A DNA stretch of 64,000 nt from Paenibacillus sp. Marseille-Q4541 (GCF_018310695.1 NZ_JAGXCY010000007.1:62001-126000); one strand, 5' to 3'. Positions 43,141 to 53,029 are shown, numbered from the stretch's first letter. Numbers and translations: made by a program. Notes: generated by a model not told the origin, from the letters alone.

Positions 43141-43176
43141 AGCCACCGCCGGAGTTGAAGGTTTCCGGTGGTGGTT
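43141..43176 (+). other. Intercistronic stem-loop
   Basis: AGCCACCGCCGGA (43141-43153) pairs with TCCGGTGGTGGTT (43164-43176) with two G-U pairs. No T-run follows, so it is more likely an mRNA-stabilising element at the 3' end of the binding-protein message than a terminator. Confidence 0.6.
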
Positions 43177-43214
43177 CATCACAATTTTGCGGAAGGAAGG
43201 GCTGGGACCATACT

Positions 43215-44582
43215 ATGAACAAAGGACAATCACCCACCATGATGTCGACCGGCAAACCGCAATCGGCCGGAGCAAGCCATGCCCGTAAAGGGGCCATACT
43301 TTCAACAGTGTTTATGGGACTTGGACAATTCTATCACCGCCAGTGGGTGAAGGGTGCCATTTTCATGCTTGCAGAGATCGTAAGTATCTACCTCATTGTT
43401 GCACAGATGGGGGCAAATCTATGGGGTCTCGTGACGCTCGGAGATTCTCCTTCTCGTATGGAGAAGGTAGGAAGACTCTATCAGAACGTTCCTGGTGACC
43501 ACTCTATTTTTATGATGATTTATGGCCTTGTGGCATTAATCTACATCGCCCTATTCATTCTGTTCTACATCGGCAACATTAAGGATGCCCGGCATATCGG
43601 TCAGCTTCGGGATGAAGGAAAAGAAGCACCATCTTTCCGAGATACCATGCGCCATTTACTTGATAAAGGCTTCCCTTATCTTCTGCTTTCCCTGCCTACG
43701 ATCGGAGTACTGTTCTTCACCATTCTACCGATTTTGTTTATGATTTTGATGGCATTTACAAACTATTCTGCACCAGATCATATTCCACCGAAAAACCTAG
43801 TAGACTGGGTCGGTCTTGAAACTTTCAAAAGTCTCTTTACCCTTCAAGCTTGGAGCAAGACGTTCTATGGCGTGTTGATCTGGACGATTGTATGGGCTGT
43901 AGTAGCGACAGTAACTACTTATTTTGGCGGTATACTCGTAGCCCTGCTGATTCAGCAACATGGTATTCGCTTCAAGACAATGTGGCGTACCATTTTTATT
44001 CTTCCATATGCAATTCCGCAATTTATTTCTTTGCTCGTCATGAAAAATATTCTGAACTCTCAGTTTGGTCCAATCAATCAGTATCTCGGTATGCTTGGAC
44101 TTGGGCAAGTTCCTTGGCTAAATGATCCGTTCATGGCGAAAGTGACAGTCATTCTCGTTAACATGTGGATCGGTATTCCGGTATCCATGATTCTGGTACT
44201 TGGTGTACTAACGGCGATTCCAAAAGATTTGTATGAAGCTGCTGAAGTAGATGGCGCTTCCGGATTCCAGAAATTCCGTAACATTACAATGCCTTTTGTG
44301 TTGTTCCAAACTGCGCCGATTTTGATTATGCAGTTTGCCGGCAATATTAATAACTTTAACGTTATTTTCCTGTTAACAGGCGGTGCTCCGGCGAATGGAG
44401 ATTATGCTTTTGCGGGAAGTACGGACCTGCTCGTGACTTGGCTGTACAAACTGACGCTGGATAATCAAAGATATAACTTTGCCTCAGCGATCGGCATTCT
44501 CATTTTCTTAATCATTGCCTCGTTCTCAATCTACAACTACCGTAGAAGCCGTTCGTTTAAAGAGGAGGATATGATTCAATGA
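43215..44582 (+). CDS. Maltodextrin ABC permease (MalF/MdxF-like)
   Basis: A 455-residue permease. The long N-terminus contains two extra membrane segments (about 30-125) before the BPD_transp_1 domain. The coupling motif is EAAEVDGASGFQKFRNITMP. IMQFAGNINNFNVIFLLTGG is the MalF-type C-terminal block. The ATG at 43215 is chosen because the frame upstream lies in the stem-loop; AAGGAAGG is 14 bases ahead. It overlaps the next gene by 4 bases. Confidence 0.9.
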   Translation: MNKGQSPTMMSTGKPQSAGASHARKGAILSTVFMGLGQFYHRQWVKGAIFMLAEIVSIYLIVAQMGANLWGLVTLGDSPSRMEKVGRLYQNVPGDHSIFMMIYGLVALIYIALFILFYIGNIKDARHIGQLRDEGKEAPSFRDTMRHLLDKGFPYLLLSLPTIGVLFFTILPILFMILMAFTNYSAPDHIPPKNLVDWVGLETFKSLFTLQAWSKTFYGVLIWTIVWAVVATVTTYFGGILVALLIQQHGIRFKTMWRTIFILPYAIPQFISLLVMKNILNSQFGPINQYLGMLGLGQVPWLNDPFMAKVTVILVNMWIGIPVSMILVLGVLTAIPKDLYEAAEVDGASGFQKFRNITMPFVLFQTAPILIMQFAGNINNFNVIFLLTGGAPANGDYAFAGSTDLLVTWLYKLTLDNQRYNFASAIGILIFLIIASFSIYNYRRSRSFKEEDMIQ

Positions 44583-45421
44583 AAAGAAAAAAACGGATTA
44601 AGCTTACGTTCAGCTACATTTTGCTGATTCTCATAGCCATTGTATGTATCTATCCCGCACTGTGGATTGTAATGTCTTCTTTCAAAGTCGGGGACTCCTT
44701 GTACAGTGAGACGATCATTCCAAAACAGTTCACTATACAGCACTACGTAGATCTCTTTAAACCACAAGCGGATAAAGATCTTCCTTTCCTGAAGTGGTAC
44801 GGAAATACGCTGAAAATTGCAGTCACAAGTATGATATTAGGTACGATCATTCAAGTGCTTACGGCATATGCGATGTCTCGTTTCCGGTTTAAAGGTCGTA
44901 AGACAGCGATGTCCGTCATTCTTATCCTCGGGATGTTCCCAGGATTTATGAGTATGATCGCGGTATATGTAATGCTGCTTCAAATGAATCTGCTTGACTC
45001 ACCACTGGCACTGATTCTGGTATACACATCGGGTGCTGCGCTGGGGATGTTCGTTGCCAAAGGATTCTTTGATACGATTCCTAGAGCGCTGGAAGAATCG
45101 GCTTTGCTCGATGGTGCAAGTCATATGCGGATCTTTATCAGTATCATCTTGCCACTCTCAAGACCGATCATTACGTACATTTCATTAATGACATTTAGCG
45201 GTGCTTGGGTTGATTTTATTTTCGCCAGATTGATTCTTCGGTCACGTGAAAACTGGACACTCGCAGTTGGACTTTATGAACTCGTAAACAGTTATTCCAG
45301 TACGGAATTCACTTTGTTTGCAGCTGGCTCTGTTCTAGTTGCCGTACCGATCACACTTCTCTATATGTTCTTGCAGCGCTTCCTTGTGGATGGGCTCACA
45401 GCAGGCGCAACGAAAGGGTGA
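44579..45421 (+). CDS. Maltodextrin ABC permease (MalG/MdxG-like)
   Basis: A 280-residue BPD_transp_1 permease with six membrane segments. The coupling loop ESALLDGASHMRIFISIILP and the C-terminal FVDGLTAGATKG-type end (RFLVDGLTAGATKG) are MalG hallmarks. It overlaps MalF by 4 bases, and its stop codon lies inside the start region of the amylase gene. Confidence 0.92.
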   Translation: MKRKKRIKLTFSYILLILIAIVCIYPALWIVMSSFKVGDSLYSETIIPKQFTIQHYVDLFKPQADKDLPFLKWYGNTLKIAVTSMILGTIIQVLTAYAMSRFRFKGRKTAMSVILILGMFPGFMSMIAVYVMLLQMNLLDSPLALILVYTSGAALGMFVAKGFFDTIPRALEESALLDGASHMRIFISIILPLSRPIITYISLMTFSGAWVDFIFARLILRSRENWTLAVGLYELVNSYSSTEFTLFAAGSVLVAVPITLLYMFLQRFLVDGLTAGATKG

Positions 45422-45429
45422 TATCTATC

Positions 45430-47124
45430 TTGAAGGATAAGTTCGCCTGGAAAAAATGGATTGGTGCAAGTGTGCTGATATGTTCACTTGGTCTTACAAC
45501 GGCTTGTAGTGATGCTGGTCAAAAGGAGAGCAACACGCTCTCCAAAGAACAAAAGGATTCTGAAAGCAAAGAGGAGCAGGCGGAAACGCCTGCTCCTCAC
45601 CCATCTGAAAACGTAGCTGCTATAGATGAACAGCCAGGGCGTGTATATTATGAAATCTTTGTGCGTTCCTTTTACGATTCAGATGGAGATGGCATTGGGG
45701 ATCTGAACGGTATTACGGAAAAGCTAGATTATTTAAATGATGGCAAACCTGGGGGAGACGATTTAGGCGTAGAAGGAATCTGGCTTATGCCAATCAATCC
45801 TTCTCCAAGCTATCACGGATATGATGTTACAGACTACTATGGGATAAATCCGGATTATGGCACGGTGGAAGATCTGAAACTTCTATTAGATGAAGCGCAC
45901 AAGCGGGGCATCAAGGTCATTATGGATCTGGTGGTGAATCATACGAGCACGGAGCATCCATGGTTTGTTGATTCAGCATCGTCCAAGGATAGTACTTACC
46001 GTACTTGGTACAAATGGGCAGAAGATTTGAACGCTGATCCATCTGGGCTCAGTGCTGCAGGGAGTGGACCAGCTTGGCATGAGAAGAGTGGCAGCCATTA
46101 TCTCGGCACCTTCTGGAGTGGTATGCCTGATCTGGACTTCGATCAGGATGCAGTACGCCAAGAGATGATCAATATAGGGCAATTTTGGCTATCTCAAGGT
46201 TTTGACGGTTTCCGTTTGGATGCAGCGAAACATATTTACGAAGACGTACAAAGTGATCGCAATGCAGAGACTGTAGCTAAAAATGTAGCTTGGTGGCAAC
46301 AATTCCGCACGGCTATGAATGAAGTGAAAGAGGATGCTTATATTGTAGGCGAAGTATGGGAGAATTCACCGGTATCGGTTGCCCCATATTTGGATCAGGC
46401 ATTTGACTCCGGATTTAACTTTGGACTCGCTGAACAAATCATTCGTACCGTTAGCAGTGAACAGAACGGCGGATTTTTAGTTCAATTGGCCCGGAATTAT
46501 GAGTTGTTCGCAGATAAGTCACAAGGTGAATTTGTGGATGCCGTATTCCTAGCGAACCATGATCAGAACCGAGTGATGAGTCAACTCAGTGGAAATAAAG
46601 ATCATGCACGTATGGCATCAGCTATTCTGCTAACCCTACCCGGTAATCCTTTTATCTACTATGGAGAAGAGATTGGGATGAAAGGAGCAAAGCCTGACGA
46701 AGAAATTCGGGAACCTATGCTATGGAGTCAAGACAGTACAGGAAGTAAAGGGCAAACAACGTGGGAGCCTGCAAAACATAACCTGGATGATGACTCTGTG
46801 AATGTAGAAGCACAGCTCTCTGATCCGTCGTCCTTGTTATCTCAGTATCGTACTTTGATCCAGTGGAGAGCAGACACGACTGCTTTACGGGATGGTACTG
46901 TAGAGGATTACTCCGTAGAGGATAGCCGAATTCTTTCTTATATAAGAGCGACAGCGAAGGAACAGGTGCTTGTCATTCATAACCTGTCTGGTGAAAAGAA
47001 AGAAGTTGGTTTGTCTGAAACAGAGCATCGTTTTTCTGTAGTCTTGCATCAAACCGATGGCAAAGCAGCGTTACAGGATGGAATGCTCAGCTTGCCCCCT
47101 TATAGTACGGTTATATTAAAATAA
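45430..47124 (+). CDS. Lipoprotein alpha-amylase (GH13)
   Basis: A 564-residue exported GH13 enzyme. A lipoprotein signal (lipobox TTAC) and a Glu/Lys/Ser linker of about 60 residues precede the barrel. The four conserved regions are present: DLVVNHTS, GFRLDAAKH (nucleophile Asp), VGEVWE (acid/base Glu), and FLANHDQNR (third Asp). GDLNGI and NPSPSYHGYDVTDYY are usual in alpha-amylases and neopullulanases. The TTG at 45430 with AGGGTG 9 bases upstream is preferred over GTG at 45418. It would cut starch at the cell surface and feed the coupled importer. Confidence 0.9.
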   Translation: MKDKFAWKKWIGASVLICSLGLTTACSDAGQKESNTLSKEQKDSESKEEQAETPAPHPSENVAAIDEQPGRVYYEIFVRSFYDSDGDGIGDLNGITEKLDYLNDGKPGGDDLGVEGIWLMPINPSPSYHGYDVTDYYGINPDYGTVEDLKLLLDEAHKRGIKVIMDLVVNHTSTEHPWFVDSASSKDSTYRTWYKWAEDLNADPSGLSAAGSGPAWHEKSGSHYLGTFWSGMPDLDFDQDAVRQEMINIGQFWLSQGFDGFRLDAAKHIYEDVQSDRNAETVAKNVAWWQQFRTAMNEVKEDAYIVGEVWENSPVSVAPYLDQAFDSGFNFGLAEQIIRTVSSEQNGGFLVQLARNYELFADKSQGEFVDAVFLANHDQNRVMSQLSGNKDHARMASAILLTLPGNPFIYYGEEIGMKGAKPDEEIREPMLWSQDSTGSKGQTTWEPAKHNLDDDSVNVEAQLSDPSSLLSQYRTLIQWRADTTALRDGTVEDYSVEDSRILSYIRATAKEQVLVIHNLSGEKKEVGLSETEHRFSVVLHQTDGKAALQDGMLSLPPYSTVILK

Positions 47125-47129
47125 TGAAA

Positions 47130-47180
47130 AACCTTGTTTCCTGCTGGTCCTTTATTAGGCGCAGGAGACAAGGTTATTTT
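47130..47180. terminator. Terminator of the maltodextrin operon
   Basis: AACCTTGTTTCCTGC (47130-47144) pairs with GCAGGAGACAAGGTT (47161-47175, one G-U pair), followed by ATTTTTG. It may also serve the convergent Gly/Pro-rich gene. Confidence 0.85.
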
Positions 47181-47184
47181 TGAG

Positions 47185-47934
47185 TTAATAACATTGGATA
47201 TATAGAATTTGCCAAGTTGGAAAGGCTTGAATGATAGGGTATGGCTGCGTCTGAAGAAAGACAGTTACTCCTGGATTCGTAAAGAGCACAATTCCCAAAC
47301 GAACTGTGAGATTAAATGGATTGGGACCAGTAATGATAACAGCCCAACGATTTGTACAAAAAGGGAGTGTCCATGGAAAACGTGCGCTTCGGTATTCCGA
47401 GACTGGAATTTCCGAAACTTGAACTTCCGAAGTGGAACTCTCGGCAGCATCTAGTTCCTTGTCTTCTTCTCTTGGACTGCCAAGGCCGGGTAGGATATTC
47501 CCAAGAATATTCCCAGGATTTCCAAGACCGCCTGGACCTATTACTGTTCCGGGTGAACCGCCTGGGCCTAATGGAATAATAGATCCGCCGCCTGGAAAAC
47601 CTGGATAAATGGGTCCTCCGCCGGATCCCCCAGAACTGCCTGGACCTCCGGAAGGAATCTGCCAAGGAGATCCACCAGGTCCAGTTTGCTGACTGGCCTG
47701 TGCAACGAGAGTCTGCGCCTGCGTCGGATTGGAAGTTAACAATTGATATTGCTGAAGTGCCTGGTACGGTGGTGATGGCAGTGAACCGAGCAGATTAGCG
47801 GGAACTGCCTGCGTTGCATTAGGTGTAGATGCGAGACTCCCGATATTTAATGAACCTAATAAAGACTGGAGCGGAGTACCCTCTCCTTGACCGGGTGTAT
47901 ATGGAGAAGGCGAAGGAAACGTGGAAAAAGTCAA
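47185..47934 (-). CDS. Unknown Gly/Pro-rich protein
   Basis: A 249-residue protein I do not recognise. N-terminal part (1-90): Ser/Pro/Gln-rich. Middle (about 90-155): Gly/Pro-rich low complexity (SGGSGGGPIYPGFPGGG and similar), not a strict Gly-X-Y collagen. The C-terminal ~65 residues form a compact hydrophobic, beta-looking module (RFPWTLPFCTNRWAVIITG, then FNLTVRLGIVLF, ending in ILYIQCY). Such design is common in spore coat or envelope proteins. Start is unsure: TTG at 47934 has GGGAG about 10 bases ahead; TTG at 47943 is too close. It follows the LysR gene by about 55 bases on the same strand. Confidence 0.55.
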   Translation of the reverse strand: MTFSTFPSPSPYTPGQGEGTPLQSLLGSLNIGSLASTPNATQAVPANLLGSLPSPPYQALQQYQLLTSNPTQAQTLVAQASQQTGPGGSPWQIPSGGPGSSGGSGGGPIYPGFPGGGSIIPLGPGGSPGTVIGPGGLGNPGNILGNILPGLGSPREEDKELDAAESSTSEVQVSEIPVSEYRSARFPWTLPFCTNRWAVIITGPNPFNLTVRLGIVLFTNPGVTVFLQTQPYPIIQAFPTWQILYIQCY

Positions 47935-47990
47935 AACAATCAACTCCCATTCCGAATGTTGGCTTCATAGCCCATGGTCATATATATGAG

Positions 47991-48893
47991 CTACGAATGG
48001 GATGGGTGCATGATGGATTTTATATAGTTCCAGAACGCAGAAGCTGCCGGCGAAAGATTTTTTCTTCTATATAAGTAAGTACACACTCGGGTGTCATTTG
48101 CTTCTAGACCCGGGATGGGGACGGCAATTACATTCGACTGCGGAGAAGTGAGCATACTTGAAGGCAAAAAGGTAATCGCATTCCCCGCATGCACTGCCCT
48201 CAGCGCTGCTTGTGGTGTAGCCGCCGTCACTCGTTTCCACAAATGGACATTCGTTCGTTCTGTAAATAGTTCCGTATACTTCCCAAGAAGGCCTTGGCTT
48301 TCATAATCCACGAATAAGTTTCCGGAGAGATCACCCGGCTTTATAGAAGGGTTCATCATGAGAGGATGGTTCTCCGCGTAAACAAGCATCAACTGATCCT
48401 GCTGCAATAAGATATAATCATCTGAATTCGAATCATCGACATTCGAGGTTTGTTTTTCACTACGTGCAAGTAGCAGCGAACCTTCTATATTTCCTTCTCC
48501 AGAACAATCCTCCACCAAGCTACTTTTCATTTCGATGCCTGGGTATTCCGATGCAAAACGATTCATTAACAAAGGTAAGACATTTTCCGCTGCAAGGATA
48601 TCTGCTTTGATATGCACATTTCCTTGTTCAAGGGAGCTGTACTGCTGTACCGTTCGCCTTACTACATCCGTAAGAGCAAGCATCTGTTTGGCATGAGGCA
48701 AGATCGCTCGTCCCGCATCCGTTAGCACGATTCTCCCTTGTTGCGAAGTATATAAAGAGGTGTTCATGTCCTTCTCTAAACTTTTCATATGAAAAGTTAC
48801 GGTAGGTTGCTTCATATCGAGCTCTTTGGCAACATCCGTCACTTTATTATATTTATCGATGAGGACGAGAATTTGAAATTTTAATACGTTCAA
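47991..48893 (-). CDS. LysR-family transcriptional regulator
   Basis: A 300-residue LysR protein: helix-turn-helix with VTDVAKELDMKQPTVTFHMKSLE and a substrate domain from about 90. TTG at 48893 with AGGTG 7 bases upstream gives the usual short LysR N-terminus; ATG at 48908 lacks a ribosome binding site. It is divergent from pstS, 285 bases away, and precedes the Gly/Pro-rich gene on the same strand. Its target could be either neighbour. Confidence 0.85.
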   Translation of the reverse strand: MNVLKFQILVLIDKYNKVTDVAKELDMKQPTVTFHMKSLEKDMNTSLYTSQQGRIVLTDAGRAILPHAKQMLALTDVVRRTVQQYSSLEQGNVHIKADILAAENVLPLLMNRFASEYPGIEMKSSLVEDCSGEGNIEGSLLLARSEKQTSNVDDSNSDDYILLQQDQLMLVYAENHPLMMNPSIKPGDLSGNLFVDYESQGLLGKYTELFTERTNVHLWKRVTAATPQAALRAVHAGNAITFLPSSMLTSPQSNVIAVPIPGLEANDTRVCTYLYRRKNLSPAASAFWNYIKSIMHPSHS

Positions 48894-49178
48894 TTGAGGG
48901 CACCTCATTCATCTATTCTAGTTATTTTACAAACTCTACATTTAGGGATAAGAAGGCAATAAAGAGGGAAACCTCTGGTTTAGAGTACTCTATCACGCAT
49001 TTTTTGAATCTACTATATAGAAAAATTATATCATTTAATAGATAAAATATATACATATTTAATCTCTAATTTACAAAACATAAATTTAATGATGATGCAC
49101 CCGCTTTACAATAAGAACATAGTCAAACGTGGTAAACAAATAAAACACCACACACAATTTGGGGGAGGACAACCTAAC

Positions 49179-50114
49179 ATGTTCAAGAAAGCAAAGAAAT
49201 TTCCTTTAATGATGACAACACTCGCAATGACCGTCGTATTGGCAGCTTGTGGATCAGGCTCAGACACGGGTACGGCTGGTTCTGGAAATACAGATAATGC
49301 AGAAACACCAAAACAATTAAGCGGTTCAATTCTCGCGGTTGGATCTACAGCACTTCAACCTTTGGTTGACCAAGCTGGACAAGACTTTATGGCTGTTAAA
49401 GGTAACGAGGAAATTACCGTTCAAGTTCAAGGTGGCGGTAGTGGAACAGGGCTGACTCAAGTTTCTGACAAACAAGCAGATATCGGTAACTCCGACGTAT
49501 TTGCAGAAGAAAAGCTAGATGCTGATAAAGCAGCGGCTTTGGTTGACCATCAAGTAGCTGTTGTAGGTATGTCTGCTGTAGCTAACAAAGATGTAGGTGT
49601 TACTGACCTTACGAAACAACAACTGGTTGATATCTTCACTGGTAAAGTAACGAACTGGAAAGAAGTAGGCGGAGCGGATCAAGCGATCGTTATCGTTAAC
49701 CGTCCTGCAAGCTCAGGTACTCGTGCTACTTTCGAAAAATATGCACTTGGCGAGAGCGCACCAGACCTACAAGGATCTATTCAAGAAGATTCTTCCGGTA
49801 CAGTTAAGAAAATCGTTACAGAAACACCAGGAGCTATTGGTTACCTCGCTCTTTCTTATCTCGACGACAGCATTACTGCAATTAAGTATGAAGGTGTAGA
49901 AGCGACTGTTGAGAACATCGAAACTGGTAAATATCCGGTATGGGCTTACGAGCACATGTATACAAACGGAGAACCTAATGAAGTTGTTAAAGCATTCCTA
50001 GACTACATGTTGTCTGATGACATTCAAAACGGTTATGTTGTAGACCTTGGATACATTCCAGTAAACGGTATGGAAGTAGTGCGTGATGTGGAAGGTAACG
50101 TTACTAACAAATAA
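49179..50114 (+). CDS. pstS: Phosphate-binding lipoprotein PstS
   Basis: A 311-residue lipoprotein with lipobox LAAC. The phosphate-binding fold is shown by GGGSGTGLTQVSDKQADIGNSD-type residues (GSTALQPL, then GGGSGTGL), KQQLVDIFTGKVTNW, and RPASSGTRATFEKYAL. It catches phosphate for the PstCAB importer. The ATG at 49179 has GGGGGAGG 10 bases upstream; the frame extends to 49089 without a good site. TTTACA motifs upstream may be Pho-box parts. Confidence 0.95.
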   Translation: MFKKAKKFPLMMTTLAMTVVLAACGSGSDTGTAGSGNTDNAETPKQLSGSILAVGSTALQPLVDQAGQDFMAVKGNEEITVQVQGGGSGTGLTQVSDKQADIGNSDVFAEEKLDADKAAALVDHQVAVVGMSAVANKDVGVTDLTKQQLVDIFTGKVTNWKEVGGADQAIVIVNRPASSGTRATFEKYALGESAPDLQGSIQEDSSGTVKKIVTETPGAIGYLALSYLDDSITAIKYEGVEATVENIETGKYPVWAYEHMYTNGEPNEVVKAFLDYMLSDDIQNGYVVDLGYIPVNGMEVVRDVEGNVTNK

Positions 50115-50250
50115 TAAAAGTAACCATATCAAAGAAAATGACGCGATATAGATCGATAAGAGGCGGGCAGATTTTAAGCTCGACCTCTTTCGTTCGGTTC
50201 TCGAGATGATATACAAATTCTACTAAACTGGTTTAAAAGGATGGTTCTTG

Positions 50251-51171
50251 ATGAGTCTAACGAACGCGGAACATGCGGAACAGCCTCGTCCCAAACGGGA
50301 AAAGCATTTTTACGAAGATTGGATCGGTAAAATATATACTTCCATTTGTGTCGTATTTTTAATTGTCGTTATTGTATCTATTGTCTTTTTTGTAGCTTCA
50401 AAAGGATTAACAACTTTTGTGAAAGATGGTGTAAGCCTCTTTCAGTTCTTTACATCAGGCAACTGGAGTCCAACGGCTCCGGAACCTTCCTTCGGTGCTT
50501 TGCCGTTTATTGTGGGTTCCTTTACGGTTACCATTCTCGCTGCTCTCATTGCAAGCCCACTCGCACTCTGTGCTGCATTATTTATGACAGAGATAGTACC
50601 GGGAAAAGGAAAACGAATTCTGCAACCAGCAATTGAACTCTTATCCGGTATTCCTTCCGTTGTATACGGATTTGTAGGTCTTACGGTGATTGTTCCGCTC
50701 ATTCGTTCCATTTTTGGCGGTACAGGTGTTGGGATTTTGGCTGGATGTTTAGTGCTATCCGTCATGATTTTACCAACAATTACAAGTATTATGGCTGATG
50801 CGATATCCTCCTTGCCTGGCGGGCTGAGAGAATCGTCTTATGCACTTGGTGCAACTCGCTGGCAAACAATTATCGGAGTCGTCATTCCAACGATGCTTCC
50901 CGCGCTACTGACAGGTGTTGTTCTCGGTATGGCACGCGCCTTCGGTGAAGCACTCGCTGTACAGATGGTTATTGGTAACGCGCCACATATTCCAGGTTCT
51001 CTTCTGGAATCTGCTTCAACACTGACCAGTGTAATTACGCTGAGTATGGGGAATACAGCGACAGGTTCGGTTCACAACAATGCGCTGTGGAGTATGGCAC
51101 TAGTACTGCTTCTTATGACCTTTGTCTTTGTATTACTTGTTCGCTTGCTTGAAAGGAGAAATCGGGTATGA
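50251..51171 (+). CDS. pstC: Phosphate ABC permease PstC
   Basis: A 306-residue permease with six membrane segments. PstC features are the ELLSGIPSVVYGFVGL block and SSYALGATRWQTIIGVVIPT as the coupling loop, with ARAFGEALAVQMVIGN. The ATG at 50251 follows AAAAGGATGG; the adjacent TTG at 50248 is not needed. It overlaps PstA by 4 bases. Confidence 0.95.
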   Translation: MSLTNAEHAEQPRPKREKHFYEDWIGKIYTSICVVFLIVVIVSIVFFVASKGLTTFVKDGVSLFQFFTSGNWSPTAPEPSFGALPFIVGSFTVTILAALIASPLALCAALFMTEIVPGKGKRILQPAIELLSGIPSVVYGFVGLTVIVPLIRSIFGGTGVGILAGCLVLSVMILPTITSIMADAISSLPGGLRESSYALGATRWQTIIGVVIPTMLPALLTGVVLGMARAFGEALAVQMVIGNAPHIPGSLLESASTLTSVITLSMGNTATGSVHNNALWSMALVLLLMTFVFVLLVRLLERRNRV

Positions 51172-52067
51172 TGAAGCCAAAAACAGTGGATAAAATTGCA
51201 ACTGCAGTCATCGTTACTTTTGCACTTGCGATTGTTGCTATCCTTGCCGGACTTCTCGGATTTATTATTTTTCGTGGGATTGGACAGATCAGCTGGGAGT
51301 TCCTAACCAGCAAACCGCAAAATCTACGTGCCGGCGGCGGAATTGGACCCCAACTCTTTAACTCCATCTTCCTGCTCGTCCTTACCTTAATTATTACGAT
51401 TCCCCTCGGATGGGGAGCCGGTATTTATATGGCTGAGTACGCGAAACCAGGTAAAATTACAAACTTTATTCGTTTGGTTGTTGAAGTATTGTCTTCCTTC
51501 CCATCCATCGTTATCGGTTTGTTCGGTTTGCTCGTACTTGTTAACACATTTGGTTTTGGATTCTCGCTTTTATCGGGTGCACTTGCACTCGCAGTATTTA
51601 ACTTACCGCTGATGGTACGTACAACCGAACAAGCTTTCCGGTCTGTGCCTACCGCACAGAAAGAGGCTGGTCTTGCACTAGGATTGTCCAAATGGAAGAT
51701 TATTACCTCCATTCTTCTTCCTGTAGCTCTACCGACAATGATTACAGGAACAATTCTTGCTGCTGGCCGGATCTTCGGTGAAGCGGCTGCCCTGATGTTT
51801 ACTGCGGGAATGAGTAGTCCGCCGCTTGATTTTACAGACTGGAATCCGTTTAGTGAGAGATCTCCGCTGAATCCGATGCGCCCGGCAGAGACGCTAGCTG
51901 TGCATATCTGGAAAGTAAATAGTGAGCAGCTTAAACCGGATGCTGCTGAGATCGCAGCGGGTGCTTCCGCAGTTCTAGTAATTATGGTTCTTCTGTTCAA
52001 CCTGTTTGCTCGCTGGCTCGGACGTTTTGTATACCGCCGTATGACAGCTGCTAAACGCATGAACTAA
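51168..52067 (+). CDS. pstA: Phosphate ABC permease PstA
   Basis: A 299-residue permease with six membrane segments, the SFPSIVIGLFGLLVLVN block matching the PstC motif, KEAGLALGLSKWKIITSILLP as the coupling loop, and AAGRIFGEAAALMFTAG. It is translated with PstC (4-base overlap). It forms the phosphate channel. Confidence 0.95.
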   Translation: MMKPKTVDKIATAVIVTFALAIVAILAGLLGFIIFRGIGQISWEFLTSKPQNLRAGGGIGPQLFNSIFLLVLTLIITIPLGWGAGIYMAEYAKPGKITNFIRLVVEVLSSFPSIVIGLFGLLVLVNTFGFGFSLLSGALALAVFNLPLMVRTTEQAFRSVPTAQKEAGLALGLSKWKIITSILLPVALPTMITGTILAAGRIFGEAAALMFTAGMSSPPLDFTDWNPFSERSPLNPMRPAETLAVHIWKVNSEQLKPDAAEIAAGASAVLVIMVLLFNLFARWLGRFVYRRMTAAKRMN

Positions 52068-52102
52068 TCGTTTTTTTTCGTATATAGGGAGGTACAGCTG
52101 TA

Positions 52103-52861
52103 ATGTCACAACAACCATTTAGTACACAAGATTTAAGCGTTTTTTACGGGGAAAAAGAAGCGGTAAAGCAAATCAGCATGGAATTTCCCGAGAATACTGT
52201 AACGGCACTTATTGGTCCATCGGGCTGTGGGAAATCTACATTTCTGCGTTCCTTGAATCGGATGAATGATGAGATTCCAGGTGCAAGAGTTACCGGCCAC
52301 ATTTGGATGGATGGCAAGGACCTCAATGCACCGGGTACTGATGTTATCAAGCTTCGCCAGCAAATCGGAATGGTGTGGCAGAAGCCGAATCCTTTTCATA
52401 AATCAATTTACAATAACATTGCGTTCGGACCGAAATACCGCGGAGTGAAAAATAAGAAAAAGCTAGATGAGCTGGTTGAAAAAAGCCTGCGCCGTGCAGC
52501 GCTTTGGGATGAAGTAAAGGATCGTCTGAACGATTCTGCTCTTGCTTTGTCCGGTGGTCAGCAACAGCGTCTGTGTATCGCTCGTGCACTATCCGTTGAA
52601 CCGCAGATTCTATTGCTGGATGAACCAGCCTCGGCACTAGACCCGGTATCCACAGGGAAGATTGAGGAGCTAATTACGGAGCTCAAAAAAGATTTGCGTA
52701 TCGTTATCGTAACTCATAACATGCAGCAAGCAGCGCGGATTTCTGATTTTACATCCTACTTTTACATGGGTAATCTTATTGAACGGGATGTTACGGAAAA
52801 GATTTTCTCCAATCCAGAGAATCAGTCGACACAGGAATACATTATGGGTCGATTCGGTTAA
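52103..52861 (+). CDS. pstB: Phosphate ABC ATPase PstB
   Basis: A 252-residue ATPase: Walker [10 protein letters not shown] followed by [19 protein letters not shown] (the PstB-specific phrase), Q-loop [20 protein letters not shown], signature [13 protein letters not shown], Walker [13 protein letters not shown], and a C-terminus typical of PstB. It completes the importer. No phoU, phoP or phoR follows; a terminator ends the operon. Confidence 0.96.
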   Translation: MSQQPFSTQDLSVFYGEKEAVKQISMEFPENTVTALIGPSGCGKSTFLRSLNRMNDEIPGARVTGHIWMDGKDLNAPGTDVIKLRQQIGMVWQKPNPFHKSIYNNIAFGPKYRGVKNKKKLDELVEKSLRRAALWDEVKDRLNDSALALSGGQQQRLCIARALSVEPQILLLDEPASALDPVSTGKIEELITELKKDLRIVIVTHNMQQAARISDFTSYFYMGNLIERDVTEKIFSNPENQSTQEYIMGRFG

Positions 52862-52879
52862 AACTTATACAATGTACAT

Positions 52880-52920
52880 GAAAAACACAGCCTGTGTCTC
52901 ACGGCTGTGTTTTTATTTTT
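52880..52920 (+). terminator. Terminator of the pst operon
   Basis: AAAACACAGCC (52882-52892) pairs with GGCTGTGTTTT (52903-52913), followed by TATTTTTC. Confidence 0.9.
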
Positions 52921-53029
52921 CACAAGAATCAGATTTTACCATATATACATAGTTTCTCCGATATAATGGAACGTAGCGTGTAGTTATGTAGGTATCTACT
53001 ATTAGATGAGCGAAGGGAAGAGGATTCGG

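Noticed and set aside
47312..47665. Arg/Ser-rich minus-strand frame inside the Gly/Pro-rich gene
   Set aside because: It is a frame-shifted reading of the GGN-rich tract; Arg-rich content is an artefact of that composition.
47829..48074. Plus-strand frame across the LysR / Gly-rich junction
   Set aside because: It overlaps two better-supported minus-strand genes and lacks a ribosome binding site.
49021..49178. Classical PhoP box upstream of pstS
   Set aside because: Only isolated TTTACA motifs are seen; the 11-base direct repeat arrangement is not present, so no box is called.
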